Part shown: positions 1 through 13,425 of the stretch, piece by piece | How positions within the stretch are numbered: the stretch's first letter is position 1 | Layout of the letters: each line of letters starts with the position of its first letter | NCBI GenBank assembly: GCA_964019695.1 | Contig: CAXHUL010000510.1 | Span: 37,239-101,238 of the forward strand | From: Loripinus fragilis | Taxonomy: Eukaryota; Mollusca; Bivalvia; Lucinida; Lucinidae | DNA length: 64,000 nt | Direction: 5' to 3' | Notes under the pieces: model-generated | What the model was told of the DNA's origin: nothing | The model's input: only the letters and a program-made list of their open reading frames with translations | The model's database searches: none | Position numbers and translations under genes: made by a program

Positions 1-739
1 AGGACAAAAAGACATTTTTCGCATATTTTCAGGCAGTAACTGATGATTAATGATAGAATGAATAACTTCTAATGAAATAAAATAGTTTTGTAACACATAA
101 CACAATTTTCATTGTCTTATATTGCCAAAATCATCTCAGTTAAGTCACATGTACAAAACAGCTTTATATAGAGAAATCAATTTGTTGGTCCATTTTAACC
201 AGAATTTCCAAAAAAACTTCAAATACTCCCATAGATTTTATTGCAAATATTTAATGACCTAAGGTTGGGTTGTCCGAATCTATTGCAGTTGATTACCAGT
301 ATTGCTGCGTTTTTTTGAAAAATATCCCTAAAAATTGCCAAAAAACCATTTTTCACATTTTGGAATTTTGCCAATTTTGGTATATTTTAGGACCCTACTG
401 CAACCAGCATGTGCATGATAGAATCAAACTACATATATCAAGAGTTAGAGTTGATATAATATTGTAGTTTGGCCGAAACCATTTGGTTACAGAATGTTTT
501 TTGAATTACTGCAAATACTTTCAAATTAGTGTTTTTTCATAATTTCAAAATACAGAATCTACGAAATTCGCCCAAAATGAACAATCATGGTTTCCATAGC
601 AACCAAGGGTAACAAGTAAAAAATTACTTTATTTTTGGTGGTTTTGGGTTATAGGTACAACATACAAAAAAAATCAAGTTAATCTGAGACTATGCGTGCC
701 GGACCCCTATTTAGATTTTTTGGTGGTTACAGAGAATTG
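1..739. other. AT-rich intergenic DNA, nothing recognised
   Basis: No convincing coding sequence, RNA gene or clear repeat boundary is visible. The only open frame (about 270-467) begins with a non-ATG codon and has no recognisable protein features. Confidence 0.5.
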
Positions 740-1030
740 CTCTTAATAAGTTGTTTGGGCCGCGCAAACGTGTGTGCCTTTTATGAAAATCCTTACCGTA
801 TACACTCTGAACTCACATTTATTAACCCTTTTACGCATAATCACAAAATGTATGTTTTTGTTGTCCACTAAAATATTTGAAGCCTGATAAACAAACAGTG
901 TGAACCCAGATCAGACTGCTCCTACAGGAGCAGTCTTATCTGGGTCCGCAATGTTTGCCTATATGCTTATGTTAAATAGACATTTTCAAATGCAGTTATA
1001 TTGCTGGCGTTTTAAAGACTAAATAATGTG
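740..1030 (-). repeat. dispersed repeat, second copy at about 56900-57130
   Basis: The sequence containing the GCGCAAACGTG, ACTCACATTTATTAACCC and GTATGTTTTTGTTGTCCAC blocks recurs in reverse complement inside an intron at 56900-57130. The present copy carries an extra palindrome (905-944) that the other lacks, so the palindrome looks like a later insertion. Confidence 0.6.
905..944. repeat. perfect-stem hairpin (GATCAGACTGCTCC type)
   Basis: A 40-bp near-perfect palindrome centred on CTCCTACAGGAG, with outer arms CCCAGATCAGACTG and CAGTCTTATCTGGG. A related pair lies at 6853-6935. It has no tRNA features and is best read as the core of a short hairpin MITE. Confidence 0.65.
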
Positions 1031-1623
1031 TTTTGCGTCTATACTGAGTAATGGACGCAAGCATTTGAGTAAACAAGAAAAGATATGACAGTGAACTGCC
1101 ATATCAAAGACCTGACCTCATTGAAGTGATTGAAATTGATTTGACTACATACTAGTTTTTATAGAAGTGTAAGGGAATGTCTGGATTGTTGAAGAAATGA
1201 CGTAAAAGCTAACACCATTTGTAATTATTGTGTCACAAGCTTCCTATAATTCCAAATTTCGATAATTTGAAATTAAATCTCCAGTCCCTTTACGAGATTC
1301 GACTGTATTTATATGTTATATTTATCAGTCAAGTGTCCATTTTCAATTTTCACCGAACACGGCTGGTTTTCCAGATATTTTGAATTATCTCAGACATAAC
1401 GGAGTTTTTGGAACAGGCAAAACTCCAAATTTCCGCGCTCAACGTCATGGCGATAAATGTTTCACGTCATATCTACGTAAGTAAAGAAAAAATCGTTATT
1501 GGAGAAGCACCAAACGGGCATCAGAGTGAAAAACAGTTTGGATCAAGATCAGGTCTGACGTTTTGTTAGGGTCTGATCTGGATCTAAACTGTTTGCAAAG
1601 GTTATCAGCAGACGACACTAGTA

Positions 1624-4600
1624 CCCCGGCATCCAATTTAGGTTACCTTGCACCCCCAGGACAATTTTTCATGGGTGCCAAATTGTTTATTGGGACCCCC
1701 TGGATGGGAAACGAAGGTGTCCTCAAAAAAAATTTGGTTTGGGCTATGTGAAATTGCATGGTTTCTATGCCAACCCATAGCGAATTTGAGAAGGGGGCTC
1801 TGCCTATAAAATTACTCATATCTCAGCTGTTACTTATCCTAGACTACTAAACTTAATACCAAATTAAAGCTTAGACATATGCCTAATATCCCCTTGTTGC
1901 ATTTGGAAATTATCTAATTTGCATATTCATAAATATTTATGAAAACATTAAAAATGTGTTTCACGAATGGGGGTATACGTACAAGATCAATAATATCTCA
2001 GCTGCTTTTAGTCGTAGAGTACTAAAATTTGTACTAAAATAAAGCTAAGACATAGGCCTTTCATTCCATGGTCAAATATGCAACGTACCTTATTTGCATA
2101 ATTTGCATATTCATGAATATTAATAAAAAACGCTAAAAATAAGGGAAAATCATTACAAATATAAATAGGCTGATTTCATCCCAATATTGTCATTGTTGCA
2201 TGTTTTAATATAATCAATGTTACACTTTGACAGGTCTAATCATCCAGTGGTCCTATATGAATATTATCTCATTTGAATATTCATGAAAATGCCTGAAAAC
2301 TTTAAAAAAAATGAGGGAAAATCACGTAAAAACTATAAGCCTAGGGGAGGGGTTAAGGTACGATCTATCCTGCACTCCTAGGGCCTTTTAAATTCATGCC
2401 AAATTGTTCAGTGGGACAATCAGAATGTGAAATGAAGTTCTCCTCACAAGAAATTAGGTATGGGCTACGTAAAAATGCATGGTTTCCATAGCAACCGCTT
2501 ATATGATTCTGGAGATTGGGGGGTAGGCCTACAAATTCAATCATATCTAGGGTTCTACTTATCCTAGAGCACTAAAATTGGTGTCAAATTAAAGCTTAGA
2601 CACATGTTTTTTTTCTTGTGGTCAATTTGTAAATCATCAAGTTTGCATATTTATGAATATTAATGAAAACCTACAAAAATGAAGTAAAATCATAAAAAAA
2701 AAACAACATAAATGAACATATTTCAGCACAAAAACATCATCAAACCACCATTGTTGCCAGTTTTTATATCCTCAGTGATTCAATTTGATAAGTTCTTTCA
2801 TCTAGTGGTCCTATATGAAAATTATCTCATTTGCATATTCATGAATATTAATGAAAAGTTTTGTAATTAAAGAAAAAATCTTAGAAAAATTAAGGGATGT
2901 ACATATTAAATAACAAATATTTCACCTACCATGTGTTCCAGTGAATCAAACCTAGTGCCAATTTAATGCTTAGACATCGTACTTTTACCATAAGGTATAA
3001 TATGAAAAAAAATATTTATCATGAATATTCGTGATTTTTAATGTAAACAGAAGAAATGAAAGAAAAATTGCGGCAAAAATCAAGGGGGTGCACTTCCAAA
3101 ATTACTCATATCCCAGTAGTTAAGTGCCCAATAGTGCCAAACCTGATTTTAAGTCAATGCATAAACACAACATGTTTACCAAAATGATCCAATTCAAAAC
3201 ACATCAAATTTAAATTCTCATGAATATTGATGAAAAACATGGGAGATTAAGAGAAAATACAGGAAAATTAAGGGGGTATAGCTACAAAGTGATTCATATA
3301 TTGGCTTCCAATTGCCCAATAGTAACAAGCTTGGTACCATATCAAACAGCAAAATCCTAAGTAAAATTGAGTAAAAGAAAAAAGTATAAAATTTATAACA
3401 GCTGAGATATGAGTAATTCTGTAACTACACTGCTATCAATTTGTATACATTTTTTACTTGTATTTTTAATTTTTTTTTTATTAATATTGATATTAAACAA
3501 ATTAGTTAATTCTTATATCTTCCCACTAGGTAAATTTGCTATGCATAGACTTAAATTAAGTATATTGTTTGCTACTCTAGGCCAATTAGCAGCTAAGATA
3601 TTGGTTATTTTGTAAGTATACCCCATTCATTTTCGACGATTTTTCTCTTTATTCTAATGTTTATATTAATTTTCATGAATATGTAAATGCGACAACTGGC
3701 AAATATAACCATTGAGATAAAGGGCTGTATCATAGCAATAAGTTGGCACCTTGTTTGCTACGTAAGGGCCATAAGCTGCTGAGATATGAGTAATTTTGTA
3801 GGTATATCCCCTTCATTTTCAAATATTATTCTCAAAATGCTCATGGTTTCATCAATATTCATGAATATTATAATATGACCGTTTTAAAATTTGATAATTT
3901 GTTAAACATACTATTGTCTTAGCTTTAGTTTAAAACCAATTTTGGTACTCTAGGGCAATTAGCAATTGAGATATTATTAGATTTGTAAGTGCAGCCCCTT
4001 GATTTTTCCACCATTTTTCATTTGTTTCTTCTGTTTTAATTAAAATTCATAATTATTTATGATAACAGAACTATTTTTCAAAGCTGAACTTAAGGTAAAA
4101 GTACTATGTCTAAGCATTGATTTGGCACCAAGTTTGATACACTCGGACCAATAGCTGCTGAGATATTGGTAATTTTATACATACACCCCCTAATTTTTCT
4201 GAGATTTTATCTCTCATATCTAAATTTTTCATTAATATTCATGAATATGGATATAAGATAATTTGCATATCTAGCAACCAAATAAAACTACTATGTCCAG
4301 GGATTAGTTTGGTACCATGTTTAGTAATCTAGGATGAGATGTTGTTAAGATATGAGTATTTTTTGTATGTATACCCCCAATCTTTACAGTCGGCAAAATG
4401 GGTTGCCATGGAAACCATGAAATTTCAAAAACCCAAATAACATTTATTTTTGAGGACAATATTTTTTTTACATTTAAGTGGTCGTATTGGACAAATTTAT
4501 GCCCATAATAAAATGTCTGATGTGTTCAATTTAGGTCTGATTACCCCTGTTGCATACTATAGTTTACCCATGCTTTTTTCCATCATTTTAAGATTTCATT

Positions 4601-5851
4601 AATATTCATGAATATGCAAATGAGATAATTTTCATATAGGATCATGAGATAATTTTCATATAGACCCACTGGATGAAATAACTTATCAAATTGAATCACT
4701 GAGGATATAAAAACTGGCAACAATGGTGGTTTGATGGTGTTTTTGTGCTGAAATATGTTCATTTATGTTGTTTTTTTATGATTTTACTTCATTTTTGTAG
4801 GTTTTCATTAATATTCATAAATATGCAAATTAGATGATTTACAAATATGACCACAAGAAAAAAAACATGTGTCTAAGCTTTAATTTGACACCAATTTTAG
4901 TGCTCTAGGATAAGTAGAACCCTAGATATGATTGAATTTGTAGGCCTACCCCCCAATCTCCAGAATCATATAAGCAGTTGCCATGGAAACCATGCATTTT
5001 TACGTAGCCCATACCTAATTTCTTGTGAGGAGAACTTCATTTCACATTCTGATTGTCCCACTGAACAATTTGGCATGAATTTAAAAGGCCCTAGGAGTGC
5101 AGGATAGATCGTACCTTAACCCCTCCCCTAGGCTTATAGTTTTTACGTGATTTTTCCTCATTTTTTTAAGTTTTCAGGCATTTTCATGAATATTCAAATG
5201 AGATAATATTCATATAGGACCACTGGATGATTGGACCTGTCAAATTGTAACATTGATTATATTAAAACATGCAACAATGACAATATTGGGATGAAATCAG
5301 CCTATTTATATTTGTAATGATTTTCCCTTATTTTTTAGCGTTTTTATTAATATTCATGAATATGCAAATTATGCAAATAAGATACGTTGCATATTTGACC
5401 ATGGAATGAGAGGCCTATGTCTTAGCTTTATTTTAGTACAAATTTTAGTACTCTACGACTAAAAGCAGCTGAGATATTATTGATCTTGTACGTATACCCC
5501 CATTCGTGAAACACATTTTTAATGTTTTCATAAATATTTATGAATATGCAAATTAGATAATTTCCATATGCAACAAGGGGATACTAGGCATATGTCTTAG
5601 CTTTAATTTGGTATTAAGTTTAGTAGTCTAGGATAAGTAACAGCTGAGATATGAGTAATTTTATAGGCAGACCCCCCTTCTCAAATTCGCTATGGGTTGG
5701 CATAGAAACCATGCAATTTCACATAGCCCAAACCAAATTTTTTTTGAGGACACCTTCGTTTCCCATCCAGGGGGTCCCAATGAACAATTTGGCACCCATA
5801 AAAAATTGTCCAGGGGGGGGGGTGCAAGGTTACCTAAATTGGATGCCGGGG
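1624..5851. mobile_element. 4.2-kb modular foldback element with TA flanks
   Basis: The ends are inverted copies: CCCCGGCATCC at 1624 and its complement ending at 5851. Each is bordered by TA (1622-1623 and 5852-5853), as for Tc1/mariner-type target duplication. Arms stay complementary far inward (for example 2341-2362 against 5114-5135, and about 2790-2850 against 4590-4690) and resume around 2935-3330 against 3700-4190. The right arm has a surplus of roughly 370 bp at about 4200-4590. Each arm consists of repeated modules of about 270-300 bp, each with a palindromic TTCATGAATATTCATGAA-like core, a block like GTCTTAGCTTTAATTTGG, and a block like GCTGAGATATGAGTAATTTT. No transposase is encoded, so it would be non-autonomous. 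An inverted tandem array is the alternative reading. Confidence 0.8.
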
Positions 5852-5853
5852 TA

Positions 5854-6840
5854 TAGTAGACACAGCCACTTTGTACTTAGTGCTGGTTCAACCCATCCCA
5901 ACGTAACTGAAAAACTGTTGACTAGGTTTAACTCATTACCACACATTTTCCGCACTGCAAAATTATCAGCATGCAAAGAGTATTCGATTTTGTGTGTAAA
6001 ACTAAAAGGTGGTAAGGTCATTATTGGGTCGCCATATCAAATAAATAAGCTTTATCAGGTAGCAGATGAAGGGGGCTGAGTACTGTCATTCATGCCCGTA
6101 GGGACATGATTCTTCCTGTTCAAGCTATTTCCCTGCAGATCATTGGAGATTATCACCATGAAATTCCAATGGTATTAATATCAGCAATGCTACAAGTGGC
6201 AGGTTTATGGCCTTTCACCTTCACTAACCTAAGCAAATTGCCAACAAATTTAGACCCTTAGGGGAAAGGGGCAGCTCACCATCACTTTTTGTAAACCATA
6301 AAAATACAGGTTTGTATTAACCAGTATTTTTTGCATTTAATATAAGATTTATTGTATTTATAATATTTGCTTCATGAGCAAATTTAGTTAAAATATCGGA
6401 GGATAAGATCGGTTAAAGCCAAGCATCATGCATGTTTTATAAGACATTTTCTCTTAATAAGACATTTCTCTTGAGATACCTTTCTTTTAACCTGCTGATC
6501 AGACAAGAAATACAGTCCCACAGAAAAACCTTTTAAAATCGCAAGAAACATTTGAATTAATAAAGTGGAATGAAGACAATATATTAAAGCAGCCTTGTAT
6601 AATACTTCAGTTTCCCAGTAATAATTAAGGGTCACACAGACACCAGTCCTGTGTACCTACTGTTACATAGTAAACTGCCAAGGGCAGTTTGGGTTCATTT
6701 TAATAGCAGCATAATGTTGACTTTGTCGTGCTCCTACCAACTCCTTCAAAATCTGAAATGCTGCTTTCTCCCTACAGTACAGTGTCAAATGTGGGGAGTA
6801 TACAGTTTTTACTAACATTTTCAAATATATAAGCATAGAG
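5854..6840. other. intergenic, nothing recognised
   Basis: An open frame runs out of the foldback to a stop at 6079, but its first third is foldback sequence and the rest matches no family I know. The remainder shows no supported feature. Confidence 0.4.
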
Positions 6841-6852
6841 AAATTCAGTGTG

Positions 6853-6935
6853 GACCAAGATCAGACTACTGCTGTAGGAGCAGTCTGATCTGGGTCAACA
6901 ATATATAGGAGCAGTCTGATCTGGGTCAACACTGT
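6853..6935. repeat. duplicated hairpin (GGAGCAGTCTGATCTGGG)
   Basis: One complete hairpin (6853-6896) is followed by a second right half (about 6905-6935) repeating GGAGCAGTCTGATCTGGGTC. Same family as 905-944. Confidence 0.6.
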
Positions 6936-7090
6936 TTGGTCGAGGCTTCCGAAACATTTCAGCAGATGACAAAAGCAGTCAACTTTTGTTGTGATTGGCA
7001 CTTTAAGGGTTAAAGAAACCAATAAGATGGGTATTTAGTGACGGGTTAAGTTAGTTTTCTTTAGTTCTCCATAAAACTTCATTTTGGTTC

Positions 7091-7185
7091 ACTGTATGTA
7101 AGCTGAAATAAACATCCTGTACCCGTTGCTCCTAGCTCACGCCGTATAAACATGAATTTCAGCGGTCGTGCGTAACCAGTAGTCG
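7091..7185 (+). repeat. outer inverted repeat, left arm (mate 13426-13524)
   Basis: The blocks TTTCAGCGGTCGTGCGTAAC and CTCCTAGCTCACGCC have diverged reverse-complement partners at 13426-13524. The pair encloses a second inverted pair (8481-9050 and 11304-11870). Confidence 0.6.
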
Positions 7186-7189
7186 GAAA

Positions 7190-8480
7190 ATTCGTGTATT
7201 TATAGCCCTGTACACGTATTGATTTCCATTGTTACGGTTACAGATATAATAATATATATAATAATAGGACACAATCGAACAAAAAGTTATGTTGTTTTTT
7301 TATTAAATTCTTACGTTTGGTTCCATAATTTTAGCGGTTAACTCCTACGCTTTTCGCTTTGTATATATACAAACTACTTGGAAACAGTGCCGTTTTGTCC
7401 CAAAAATGAACTTAAATGCCAGTTTGCATTGTTTTGATGTAATAGGGAGTCACTTGTTTACATGATTGTATGGTTGTAATTGTTAAAGTTTCTTAGATCT
7501 GTGAAAAAATCAACATAAATAGATGGACCCTCACAATTGCAGCTGTACCACCAACTCAAATATCTGAGCCAATGGCGATACCTGTGAGGCTAACTCGATT
7601 TACAGACTATTTTAAAACGACTAAAAGTCACAAACGAAATGTTTAGTCCTTCTTAAAAGGTTCGTATATAATCCAAAATATTTGCCTATAATCTAAAGAT
7701 TTGCCTCTTTTCTAAGCAATATTAATTGAGTTGACTGCACTATAATGGTTTATGGACTGCCAAAGGGAGAAATTCTGGACAGCCAGTTTGACATAGCCTT
7801 CGCCTGTGGCTCCGGCCATCCAGACTTTGATTTATAACGTAATGACCTAGGTGTTATTCTAAACATTGTTACATAGGTATACGTGACAATATACACTGAT
7901 ATAGGGATGAAACATTTCTTTGCATGAATTAACCTTTGTCATGGCCTGAGAGACGTTACATACTGAGGACAAAGCCTGGCGTTTGGAACGTCTCAGGGGG
8001 GACCTTAGGGACGCAAAATCTATTGAAACAGCGCTATAATTGCATTGTTTTAATAATATATTCAACCTGATTTACAAAATTATAATTTGGCACTATAAAT
8101 TGTCACCGTTTGTGGTTGGACGTTTTTATCAATATTCATGTGAAATGACCAAAGGGTAAGTTAGTATGACAAAAATGTCACAATCACTTACACTGCAGAC
8201 CAACCCAAGGCTTCGTTCATAGGTATCAGCTAGGAAACAGTGTATTTAAGGTACCAAAAACTGTGCACTAACAGCACGTGGATGGCCTCGTTTAAAAATT
8301 AGATTGTGCTGGTTGAACCATATGACTGTTAAATATATACTAGTCAAAAGTTCTAACTGGCCACGTGTGTTTTTACCAATTTTCGAAAAAGCTATAAGGA
8401 CCATATCAATTTCATTTGCATCCCTGAATAGGCCAGCCTATCAGTCATCATAACAGAAAACGACTAAGCAAAACTCCTTA
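7190..8480. other. intergenic, nothing recognised
   Basis: AT-rich DNA without a supported gene. It lies between the outer and inner left arms of the nested inverted repeats and shows no obvious counterpart on the right side. Confidence 0.4.
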
Positions 8481-9050
8481 AAGTAAGTAAGGGTGCAAAG
8501 ATCAGGAATCGATACAATCAAGTACCACACCTGACCCAGGATACCAATGGGAAAGTGACAAACTCACAGTTAGACACCACAAACGAGAGCCAATGTCAGC
8601 CCTTTCCCAGCAGGTGACCACAAGGCACATATAAACAGACGTGCACAAAGACATAGCAAATACAAGACAGAACAAAAACAAAAAAGATCCACAAAAATCG
8701 TACCGCCTTGGAATGGTCAGTAAAATATTTTACTGGAGGGCTTAAACAGGTTAAACAGCACCAACCTCACCCTTAATTCAGATGTGGATCAAGACACATA
8801 GATATTTGGTTTGCATGAAAGACCTCAACTTATCAATGCATAATCTCCTAAAACATATAAATCAAGATATAACAAGGATATAAAGCAAAGATAAGGACTC
8901 AACAGTAAATAAAACTGAATACCGGAGCAAAAGAAATCCAACAGGTAAACCCCGTAGGGCCCGACAAACAGCCAAAGCATCAGGCCCCTACCATCTCATC
9001 AATTGATAAGTCTTTAAGTCTGAACCATCATATAGTCTGAAGTCTGACGC
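8481..9050 (-). repeat. 570-bp dispersed repeat (CCTGATCTTTGC family), minus copy
   Basis: This is the reverse complement of 11304-11870, with shared blocks such as GGGAAAGGGCTGACA, TCGATTCCTGATCTTTGC and GGGCCTGATGCTTTGG. Partial copies occur at about 44590-44680, 52060-52260 (minus), 52330-52500 (plus) and, more diverged, at 63460-63800. A segment next to it (9057-9115) is inverted relative to 63950-64000. I cannot assign it to a named class; no coding potential is visible. Confidence 0.7.
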
Positions 9051-9119
9051 ACTGGCGTGCAACTAAAGAGGAAAGCAAAGTTGCCAACCGTGATTGGGTT
9101 GACCACCAAGCATGTAATG

Positions 9120-10150
9120 GGAAATTATTTTAATGAACTAAGTTGTATCTGGGAGGCTTTGCCGAATACACTAACCCTCAATTTCAAAATTAACATGAAT
9201 TTGCATTGGATGGTGGGGTAATTTTTGACATTTTAGCCAAGAGCAACGAGTTTCATGCTGATGGAGTGTTCATTTCAGCACTTTAGTGGTCAATATGTGT
9301 TTGACTTTTGAAATTAAAACGTTTTGCGTATGAAATGGGGTAATTCAAAAAGTCATGACTCACAAATTGTGCCAAAATGCGATTTTGAAAATGGGGGTAC
9401 CACTATTCAAGCTAGCATCCTGCATGTTCTGTTGAACATTTTCTCAATATCTTCACTGCCAAGGGTACATGACACGTATGTAAATTTCGAGATGCAAAAA
9501 GAGCAGTCATGTCATTTTACATTTTGAAGAAATTTAAAAAATAAAATGCAGATGGCCGGTTAGAACTTTTGGCTAGTATATATGCAGCACGGTTTTATAA
9601 CACAGAGTTAAATATATTATGCCATTTCATGAGTCATTGAACTACTGCTAAATTTCAAACTTAGACTATTCAAATGTTAGAAGAGTCCAGGTGTAATACA
9701 AGACATGTAAATCTAGAGGAAATAATGGTTATACCTTACCTGTTTTCAATTCAGCATCAATAGCGTGGACAGTAGATATTTGGTTTAGAAATAACTGTTA
9801 CAGTCTCAATTACCTTGGCATGCTACTGCGTAAATTCGTCCAATCTTTGATCCGTCTGAGGTCGAAATTGACAAGTATCTTTTCCTGGTGGAAGCTTTTT
9901 TGATATAGGCCTGGACTAATCAATTTTTTGTTTTACAGTTTTCATTTTTGCTGCTTATTACACTTCCACAAAACGCTTTGAGGCGTGACTGAAACAGTAA
10001 ATGCATTGAATGAATCGACGGTCATTACTTAGAGGCATAAGTATACACGAAGGTGGTTATTATCTTGAGCCTGTAACAACAGCGGATATGAGACTATATA
10101 AAACTTCAAACAACTTCGTTGTAAAGTCATACCAATGAATGTCTCAAAAC
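9120..10150. other. intergenic, nothing recognised
   Basis: No supported gene or repeat structure. Short open frames here have no recognisable features. Confidence 0.4.
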
Positions 10151-10309
10151 ATTGCTATGCATTTTTAATACATTTACTAGCAAATATTTTCATTTTGCGC
10201 ATGTAATACTTATAACAATGCTTTCAAGCACGTATCACTTTTGGGGAGTGCATAATCTGTATCAAGCCAAATCGGCCAACACAATATTGGAGAGCAAGGT
10301 AAAGTTGGT

Positions 10310-10480
10310 TTGTTTTTCTTTTTTCATTTTCGCTTTTCATTTTTCATTTTTTGCTAATCATTATTTGTTATTCGATTTCATTTTTCGTTTTTCACTTTTT
10401 TTTTTTTTTTTTGCTTTTTTCTTTTTGTATTCGCTTTTTGCTTTTCGTTCTTTATTTTTCACTTTTCGTTTTTTGTTTTG
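10310..10480. repeat. TTTTC-rich low-complexity tract
   Basis: Pyrimidine-rich simple sequence built on TTTTC/TTTTTG units. It creates a Phe-rich open frame that I do not regard as a gene. Confidence 0.8.
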
Positions 10481-10481
10481 T

Positions 10482-10870
10482 GACATTCAAAATCAGGGAG
10501 AGTATTGTATTTTGACATTCGAACTGAGGTCGAATATAGTATTTTTACATTCAAAATCCTATATTGACATTCAAACTGGGGCCGAATATCGTATTTTGAC
10601 ATTCAAAATCCTATTTTGAAATTCAAAATTGGCCAAATATCATATTGAGACATTCAAAATCCTATTTTGACGTTCGGTCAGAGGCAGAATATCATATTTT
10701 GACATTCAAAATCCTATTTTGACATTCCAAATAGGGCCGACTATCGTATTTTGACATTCAAAATCCTATTTTGACATTTGAATTGGGGCTAAATATCATA
10801 ATTTGACATTCAAAAAATATGCAACATGGTTATGTTCTGAAAAAGTTTTATTTTGACATTTAGACCCCCA
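10482..10870. repeat. about 52-bp tandem repeat (TTTTGACATTCAAAATCCTA)
   Basis: About six to seven imperfect copies of a unit built from two GACATTCAAA half-units separated by a variable GGGGCCGAATATC-like block. It ends next to a run of about 15 G at 10880-10895. Units are directly adjacent with no spacers, so it is a minisatellite. Confidence 0.8.
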
Positions 10871-11303
10871 GTGTTGGCAGGGGGGGGGGGGGGGGTCTGC
10901 TAGCAAAATATTTCCTACCATGTTGCTGCATTTGTGATTCAATTTAATTTGTTATGCAACATGACCATGTTCTGAGAAGTTGAATTTTGAGCTTTCGACA
11001 TCACCCCCTAAGTCCACGCATAATGACGACTGACTGACTGAGTTATTGCAAAATTTAAATATTTGACCCCACCTAAGGGGTCTAGGGGTGAGGTAATTCT
11101 TCACTCACTGTCATGTTTATCTACAGGCACTGGGTAATCATGACCTATAGTGAGAAGTTGTCAGATATGATAATTTTGGAGAAATGTTAATTTTATTTCA
11201 CAAAAAAGCCAATATAGCTTTTGCTTTAGCCTAAACCTAAGTCAAAACAGGGCCATAACTCAGTAAAAAATTTGTGAATGATCTCCAAATTCAAACTTGA
11301 CCT

Positions 11304-11870
11304 GGTCGGACTTCAGACTCTATGATGGTTCCGGCTTAAAGACTTATCTTTTGATGAGATGTAGGGGCCTGATGCTTTGGCTGTTTGTCGGGCCAACCAG
11401 AGTTTACCTGTTGGATTTCTTTTGCTCCTGTATTCAGTTTTATTTACTGTTGAGTCCTTATCTTTGCTTTATCTGCTTGTGATATCTTGATTTATATGTT
11501 TTAGGAGATGATGCATTGATAAGTTAGGGGTCTTTCATGCAAACCAAATATCTATGTGTCTTGATCCACATCTGAATTAAGGGTGAGGTTGGCGCCGTTA
11601 AACCGGTTTAAGCCCACCAGTAAAATGTTTTACTGACCATTCCCAGGCGGTACTTCTTTTGTGGATCTTTTATGTTTTTATTCTGTCTTGTGTTTGCTAT
11701 GTCTTGGTGCGCGTCTATTTGTGTGTGCTTTGTGGTCACCTGCTGGGAAAGGGCTGACATTGGCTCTCGTTTGTGGTGTCTGCTGTGGGTTTGTCACTTT
11801 CCCATTGGTATCCTGGGTCAGGTGTGGTACTTGATTGTATCGATTCCTGATCTTTGCACCCTTACTTACT
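11304..11870 (+). repeat. 570-bp dispersed repeat (CCTGATCTTTGC family), plus copy
   Basis: Plus-strand partner of 8481-9050; together they form an inverted pair 2.25 kb apart. Open frames inside (about 11297-11482 and 11672-11884) are Cys/Leu-rich artefacts of the repeat. Confidence 0.7.
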
Positions 11871-11889
11871 ACTGTATTCTATGATGCTT

Positions 11890-13425
11890 TACCCTTCAGT
11901 AAAATTAGAATGAAATAGTTGCATCCATTTAAAAGTTTTTGATCGAAACCCACAATTAAGCCACAATCTAAGTAGAAAAGGGGTCATAACTAAGTAAAAA
12001 TTTTGCAGATTATAACACTTTCAAACTTGATCTGTATTTAATGATGGTTGACACTTCTGTAAAGTTTGAATGAAATTGATGGATCCCTTCAAAAGTTATT
12101 GATCATAAACCAAAAGTGTTACAACGTGGACAACCCAGAAGACAATGGAGACATGATCCATGTGCCCACCATGATTCGCAGGTGACCTTGAGCCTGCATA
12201 GTTTTTCTATTGGTTTGGCATACCATTTTAGTAGGATCAACATTTCACCAAAGTTTGATAAAGATCTTTCAAATAGTTCAGGAGAGCTCGAAAGGACAAG
12301 GACGTGTTATGGACAGATGGGTCGTTGAATTAATAGATAGATGGGCACATGATTTCCATTTTCATAATCCACTCTCCAAATTGCAGGTGGGATAAGAAAG
12401 ACACTCTGAAGCTGTCCAAACGGTATTTAATATTCTGTATCAGCAAACAATATCATCATACAATTGTTAATTTGTTTCTTAAAAATCACCAATGGATATC
12501 ATCAAAGAACAGGCCAGCTAATGAGATTTTGAAACTATCACATATATGTAAATGCTTTATTGAGTGTAAATCTGTAGCTATCTACAGGGGATTGGCAGCC
12601 TTTGTCTTATATACACACCCTTCTTTTGTGATTATGTGTCACTTACCAAAAGACTTTATCCACTAATAAGTACTGGTTCAACAGGGGAAGACAGAAAATC
12701 GTTCAGACATGTCTGATTAGTCAACTGATACCTAAAGCATCAAAACAAACTTTCCTTGTGAGTGTAAAAGATGAATATCATTGGCGAGTCTGTGGGAATG
12801 GAAGGCTTGTATCAATCATTGCTACATAGATGCATGAAAGTAATAAACTCTCTTGAAATTATACTAAGATGAAAGGTATTAATTCGTTTGTGACAGCTAC
12901 TGATGTACATGGCCCTGTTATTTTATTTTCTAAATCAATGAAAACACTGGAATGCGTCTTGAGATTATAAAGGTGGAGTTTATAACTGTATGAACATGAC
13001 GTCAGATTTAGCTTATCCAGTTAGGGGTACAGTGATTTCAACATGCATCCAAGTTAGGGGTACACTGCGAGCGCAGTTGTTGGTACAGTATTTGTATCGT
13101 CAGTGGACATCATTTTAAACGGTTTATAGCATAATTTGTAAAGATCTCATAATAATCCTTTGGGTGGAGGGCAAAACTTTTCATCTACGGATTCTTCATG
13201 AAAAGGATTGACAGCAACCTGCGTTTTCTTTGACAATAACGCCTGATTTATTAAGCTGGGTTGAATGCAAATTCAAAATACAGCAAGGAGGATTTCGTTA
13301 TACAAGGTTAAAATGGGGATAAAAACAAGAGAATACACAATTAACTTACCACACGTATGCTTCAGTCACTAAATCATGATAGCTGGTCCAAAAAAATCGG
13401 CATAAAACCTCAAATCGGCACGATT
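11890..13425. other. intergenic, nothing recognised
   Basis: Contains short direct similarities (for example CAAACTTGA and TTCAAAAGTTATTGATC blocks) to the sequence next to 11304, suggesting decayed dispersed repeat. No supported gene. Confidence 0.4.

Noticed and set aside
905..944. tRNA or tRNA-derived core
   Set aside because: A perfect single stem without anticodon, D or T arm features; it belongs to a dispersed hairpin family.
10152..10619. 155-codon Phe-rich open frame
   Set aside because: It consists of TTTTC-rich simple sequence and minisatellite units.
10482..10870. Possible CRISPR array because of regular repeats
   Set aside because: Units are imperfect and contiguous, there are no unique spacers and no cas genes, and the genome is eukaryotic.
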